From Hymenobacter sp. BT559 (GTDB lineage: Bacteria; Bacteroidota; Bacteroidia; Cytophagales; Hymenobacteraceae): a DNA stretch of 64,000 nucleotides. The position numbers were made by a program, and so were the translations under genes. Positions 61,284 through 64,000 of the stretch are shown one piece after another (the first letter of the stretch is position 1; each line of letters begins with the position of its first letter). The notes beneath the pieces were generated by a model. That model searched no databases and was not told the DNA's origin. It saw only the letters and a list, made by a program, of their open reading frames with translations. Location of the stretch: assembly GCF_017571525.1 (NCBI RefSeq), contig NZ_JAGETY010000005.1:186001-250000 (forward strand). Direction: 5' to 3'.

Positions 61284-63233
61284 ATGAAGCTGCTAACGCT
61301 GCTGTTATACCTGCTGGCTTTGCCTGCGCTGGCGCAGGAAGGCGTGCTGCGCGGCCGCGTGCTCGATGCCGATACGCACCAGCCCATTCCAAATGCCCAG
61401 GTAGGCATCGGGGGCAACCGACTGGGCACCAGTACCAACCTGGAGGGCCGCTTCGCCCTGCGGGTGCCGGCCGCTTACCAGGCCAGCGAGCTTGAAATAG
61501 CGCTGCTAGGCTACCGGCCTTACCGCCGCCCGTTGCCGCCGCTCCCGAGTGCTGAATTGCTGATTGAGCTGCGCAGTAGCCCGGCCAGCCTGGGCACGGT
61601 TACCGTTACGGCTTCGGCCGAGGGCATAATTCGGGAGGCGGTGGCACGTATTCCGCTCAACTATCCGGTGCGACCTACGCAGCTCACGGGCTTCTACCGC
61701 GAGTCGGACGACGAAGCTACCCGGCAGCGCTACGACTACCTTGTGGAGGGCCTGTTGCGGGTGTACAAGCCTGGTTATCAGCAGCCAGATGAGCCGGGCC
61801 AGGTGCAGGTATTGCAGTCGCGGCGCGTAGACCTGCGCCCCGCTCAGCCGGGCGCCGCGCTAGCCCCCATCAACTGGGTAGCCGGGGCCTTCGTGCCGCA
61901 CCGGTTTGATTTTGTGCACACGCGGGCCGAGTTTATCAGCGCCCGGCATTTCAAGAACTACCAGTACCGGCTCAGCCCGCAAACCACGTTTCAGGGGCGG
62001 GCCGTGTACGTCATCACCTTCGGGCCGCGGCCGGGCACCGACCGGGCCAATTTTGCGGGCGAGGTATATATCGACGAGCAGAGCTACGCGTTTCTGGGGG
62101 CGCGCTGGCACCGCACACCGGCGGGCATCCGGCGCGAGCGCATGCTGGTATTTGATGCCAGCGAACGCGCTTATCGCACCGACTACCAGGTATATGCCGG
62201 GCGGTATTACTTGAAAAGCATCTGGTATAATACGCTAGGCAAGCCACTCGCCGGGCAGGTGCGCCACCACCTGGCCGAGTTTGTAACCACGGCCATCGAC
62301 ACGGCCCAGGCGGCGCTGCCTGGCTACCAGGCACGCAGCCAATACACCGACATTTTCCTCGACAACCCCGCGCCCTACGATTCTACTTTCTGGCAGCATT
62401 ATACCACCGTGCTGCCCCCGCAGGCGCTGCTCGACCAGGCCCGCCAGCACCAGGCCGATACGCTGCTGCGCCGGCCGGCGCCCACTGCTATCCTTGCCGC
62501 GCCAGCTCCCAAAAAATGGGGGTTGCTGCGCCACTTGCGCTATACTTACACCGGTGGCCTGCTAGGGGTGCGCGTGCCCGCTACCGACCTGCGCATGGTG
62601 CTAGCCCCTGCTGGCTCAACCTTCCGGGCCGATGCCCAGGCCGCTACCGCCGTCCAGGGCCTGGCTATGCAATATGCTTTCGGTGTGCAGCTCGACTTCA
62701 CGCCCCAACTGGCCGCCTATGCCACCACGCGCCACTTGCTAGGCCAGCTGCGCGGCGACGGCTGGGAGGCTGGCCTCGGCTACGCCCACAACCTCAACCC
62801 GTACGGCCGGCCGCTACGCGCCCGTGCCGGGCTGGCCTACCTGCGCCAAAGTGTGGGGCAGGAGCTAGGCACCTTTGCTAACTCCGATGCTGATTTGCGC
62901 CTGGCTGGCACCCCGCTGGCTGCCGATGAGCTTACGCTTTCGCTTCAAGTTATTACCGACGCGCTCCAGCCTCGGCTAGGGCTAGGCCTTGAAGTAAGCC
63001 ACCACTGGGAAGCCGTGGCCGACTTGGGCTACCTGCTGCCGCTGCGCACCCGCAGCCAGCTACTTATCGAGGAAAAAAAAGGCTTTTTCAGCTTCAGTCA
63101 GCACGCTGCCGACCTCGACCTGCCGGCCGCAGAAGCCCGCGTATTTGTGGCTGGCCAGCCCGCCACCGAAGCTCCCTGGCAGCTCGGGCGCCTGCTGCTG
63201 AGTGTGGGCGTGCTCTATCGGCTGGGGCAATAA
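61284..63233 (+). CDS. Carboxypeptidase-regulatory-like / DUF5686-type outer-membrane protein
   Basis: 649 residues. Signal peptide MKLLTLLLYLLALPALAQ. Regulatory-like sandwich at about 20-100 (LRGRVLDADTHQPIPNAQVGIGGNRLGTSTNLEGRFAL). The middle region holds EAVARIPLNYPVRPTQLTGFYRESDDEATRQRYDYLVEGLLRVYKPGY and YVITFGPRPGTDRANFAGEVYIDEQSYAFLGARWHR, which match the DUF5686-like plan. The C-terminal third looks like outer-membrane strands but ends VLYRLGQ, without a terminal Phe. It is shorter than the DUF5686 protein at 28127-30787. A near-consensus TAATCTTG lies upstream. Function unknown. Confidence 0.82.
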   Translation: MKLLTLLLYLLALPALAQEGVLRGRVLDADTHQPIPNAQVGIGGNRLGTSTNLEGRFALRVPAAYQASELEIALLGYRPYRRPLPPLPSAELLIELRSSPASLGTVTVTASAEGIIREAVARIPLNYPVRPTQLTGFYRESDDEATRQRYDYLVEGLLRVYKPGYQQPDEPGQVQVLQSRRVDLRPAQPGAALAPINWVAGAFVPHRFDFVHTRAEFISARHFKNYQYRLSPQTTFQGRAVYVITFGPRPGTDRANFAGEVYIDEQSYAFLGARWHRTPAGIRRERMLVFDASERAYRTDYQVYAGRYYLKSIWYNTLGKPLAGQVRHHLAEFVTTAIDTAQAALPGYQARSQYTDIFLDNPAPYDSTFWQHYTTVLPPQALLDQARQHQADTLLRRPAPTAILAAPAPKKWGLLRHLRYTYTGGLLGVRVPATDLRMVLAPAGSTFRADAQAATAVQGLAMQYAFGVQLDFTPQLAAYATTRHLLGQLRGDGWEAGLGYAHNLNPYGRPLRARAGLAYLRQSVGQELGTFANSDADLRLAGTPLAADELTLSLQVITDALQPRLGLGLEVSHHWEAVADLGYLLPLRTRSQLLIEEKKGFFSFSQHAADLDLPAAEARVFVAGQPATEAPWQLGRLLLSVGVLYRLGQ

Positions 63234-63249
63234 AGCTGGCCGGTAGCGT

Positions 63250-63257
63250 TAATTTTG
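63250..63257 (+). promoter_or_regulatory. -7 box (TAATTTTG) for mltG
   Basis: Exact TAnnTTTG match ending 19 bases before ATG 63277. Confidence 0.5.
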
Positions 63258-63276
63258 ACGACCGCCTGTTGCCCCC

Positions 63277-64000
63277 ATGACCGAACCGCTGCCCTTCGAG
63301 CCTTCTTCGCTGCCTGCCGCACCGCGCCCGCGCCGGGTGGGGCTAGCGGTAGCCGTGGTGGTGCTAGGGCTGCTGACGTTGGGCGCCGGGCTGGTCTGGA
63401 ATTTTCTGTATCGCCCCAACGTGCCCGCTACCGTCGAGGGCCCGGCGTATCTCTACATTCGGCGCGGAGTGGGGCTGAGTGCCGTGCTCGATTCGCTGCG
63501 CCGGCCGGAACTGCTGGCTAGGCCAGGGGATTTTGCCCGGGTGGCCCGCTGGTGGGGCTTTGGCACACCGGCCCACCCGGTGCAGCCCGGCCGCTACACG
63601 CTGTCCGCCGGGCTGGGCAACCTGGCGCTGCTGCGCCTGCTCGAAAGCGGCCGGCAGGATACGCTAGCCTTCACCCTCAAACCCTTCCACTACCTGCCAC
63701 AGCTGCCGCGCCAGGCTGGCCGCCAGCTCAGCCTCGATACGGCGCAGTTGCATAGATTGCTGACTGACAATGCCTATTTAATGCGCCGCTACGGCCTCGA
63801 TACGGCCACCGTGCGCACGCTCTTTATCCCGGGCACGCTGCGGCTATTCTGGCCCACGCCGGCAGCGGCATTTCTCGACTCGGTGGCTGCCCGGCACCGC
63901 CGCTTCTGGAACCCGCGCAGGCTGGCTGAGGCCGACTCCTTAAAGATGAGCCCGGTGCAGGTAGCCGTGCTGGCTAGCATCGTGCAGCGCGAAACGGCCC
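63277..64000 (+). CDS. mltG: Endolytic murein transglycosylase MltG, N-terminal part
   Basis: Partial: the frame is open to the window end (241 codons visible). A cytoplasmic Pro-rich start (MTEPLPFEPSSLPAAPRPRR), one membrane helix (VGLAVAVVVLGLLTLGAGLVW), then the YceG/MltG periplasmic part: IRRGVGLSAVLDSLRR (LysM-like), VQPGRYTL, LFIPGTLRLFWPTPAAAFLDSV and LASIVQRETA. The Glu in QRET is the catalytic acid of the family. MltG cuts nascent peptidoglycan strands at the inner membrane. It starts 44 bases after the previous gene. Confidence 0.94.
   Translation, partial: MTEPLPFEPSSLPAAPRPRRVGLAVAVVVLGLLTLGAGLVWNFLYRPNVPATVEGPAYLYIRRGVGLSAVLDSLRRPELLARPGDFARVARWWGFGTPAHPVQPGRYTLSAGLGNLALLRLLESGRQDTLAFTLKPFHYLPQLPRQAGRQLSLDTAQLHRLLTDNAYLMRRYGLDTATVRTLFIPGTLRLFWPTPAAAFLDSVAARHRRFWNPRRLAEADSLKMSPVQVAVLASIVQRETA

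Overview
The window looks like chromosome from a GC-rich member of the Bacteroidota, most likely Hymenobacter or a close relative (Cytophagales). Support comes from a fused MurF-alanine racemase, tandem SusC/SusD pairs, a secreted subtilase with a type IX secretion tail, DUF5686, DUF4834, DUF4230 and GWxTD proteins, starts without Shine-Dalgarno sites, and TAnnTTTG boxes just upstream of many starts. The genus is inferred from gene content and style only. I saw no rRNA, tRNA, CRISPR array, insertion sequence or phage.

Layout. 1-2.1 kb: the 3' end of hemC, a periplasmic cyclophilin and an RfbD-like reductase, closed by a clear terminator. 2.1-8.8 kb: an accessory block. On the minus strand are a tiny secreted peptide made of five identical 13-residue repeats, an oligopeptide-binding lipoprotein and two OppB/OppC permeases, with no ATPases. 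Divergent to them is a 502-residue, mostly helical protein with a possible N-terminal DNA-binding segment. Short odd palindromes with core TGTGACA lie on both flanks. This is my best candidate for an undescribed system: a secreted repeat peptide, its importer and a regulator. 8.8-13.9 kb: a one-piece propeller hybrid histidine kinase, a LytTR response regulator and a secreted PKD protein, all on the minus strand. 14.1-17.9 kb: a large secreted subtilase-like protein in which Glu seems to replace the catalytic His.

18-32.9 kb is mainly housekeeping: bacilliredoxin, a methyltransferase, RecQ, KdsD and ManC (surface sugar supply), RlmB with a GWxTD protein, DUF4834, a GxxExxY gene boxed by 55-bp inverted repeats, a DUF5686 outer-membrane protein, an EamA transporter, RecX and a small unknown protein. 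32.9-44.7 kb: DUF4230, a GT-C-type membrane protein, a PLP deaminase/desulfhydrase, YfhO, a secreted endonuclease/phosphatase-fold protein, MurF-Alr, a secreted alpha/beta hydrolase and an OmpA lipoprotein.

44.9-64 kb: two tandem paralogous secreted proteins, feoA-feoB with a small unknown gene, two tandem SusC-SusD pairs without linked glycoside hydrolases, RNase D, a second carboxypeptidase-regulatory/DUF5686-like protein and the 5' part of mltG, which runs off the end. Converging gene pairs are usually separated by strong hairpins. A 62-bp hairpin-bearing intergenic repeat occurs as an inverted pair near 44.7-44.9 kb, with a diverged copy near 18.6 kb.
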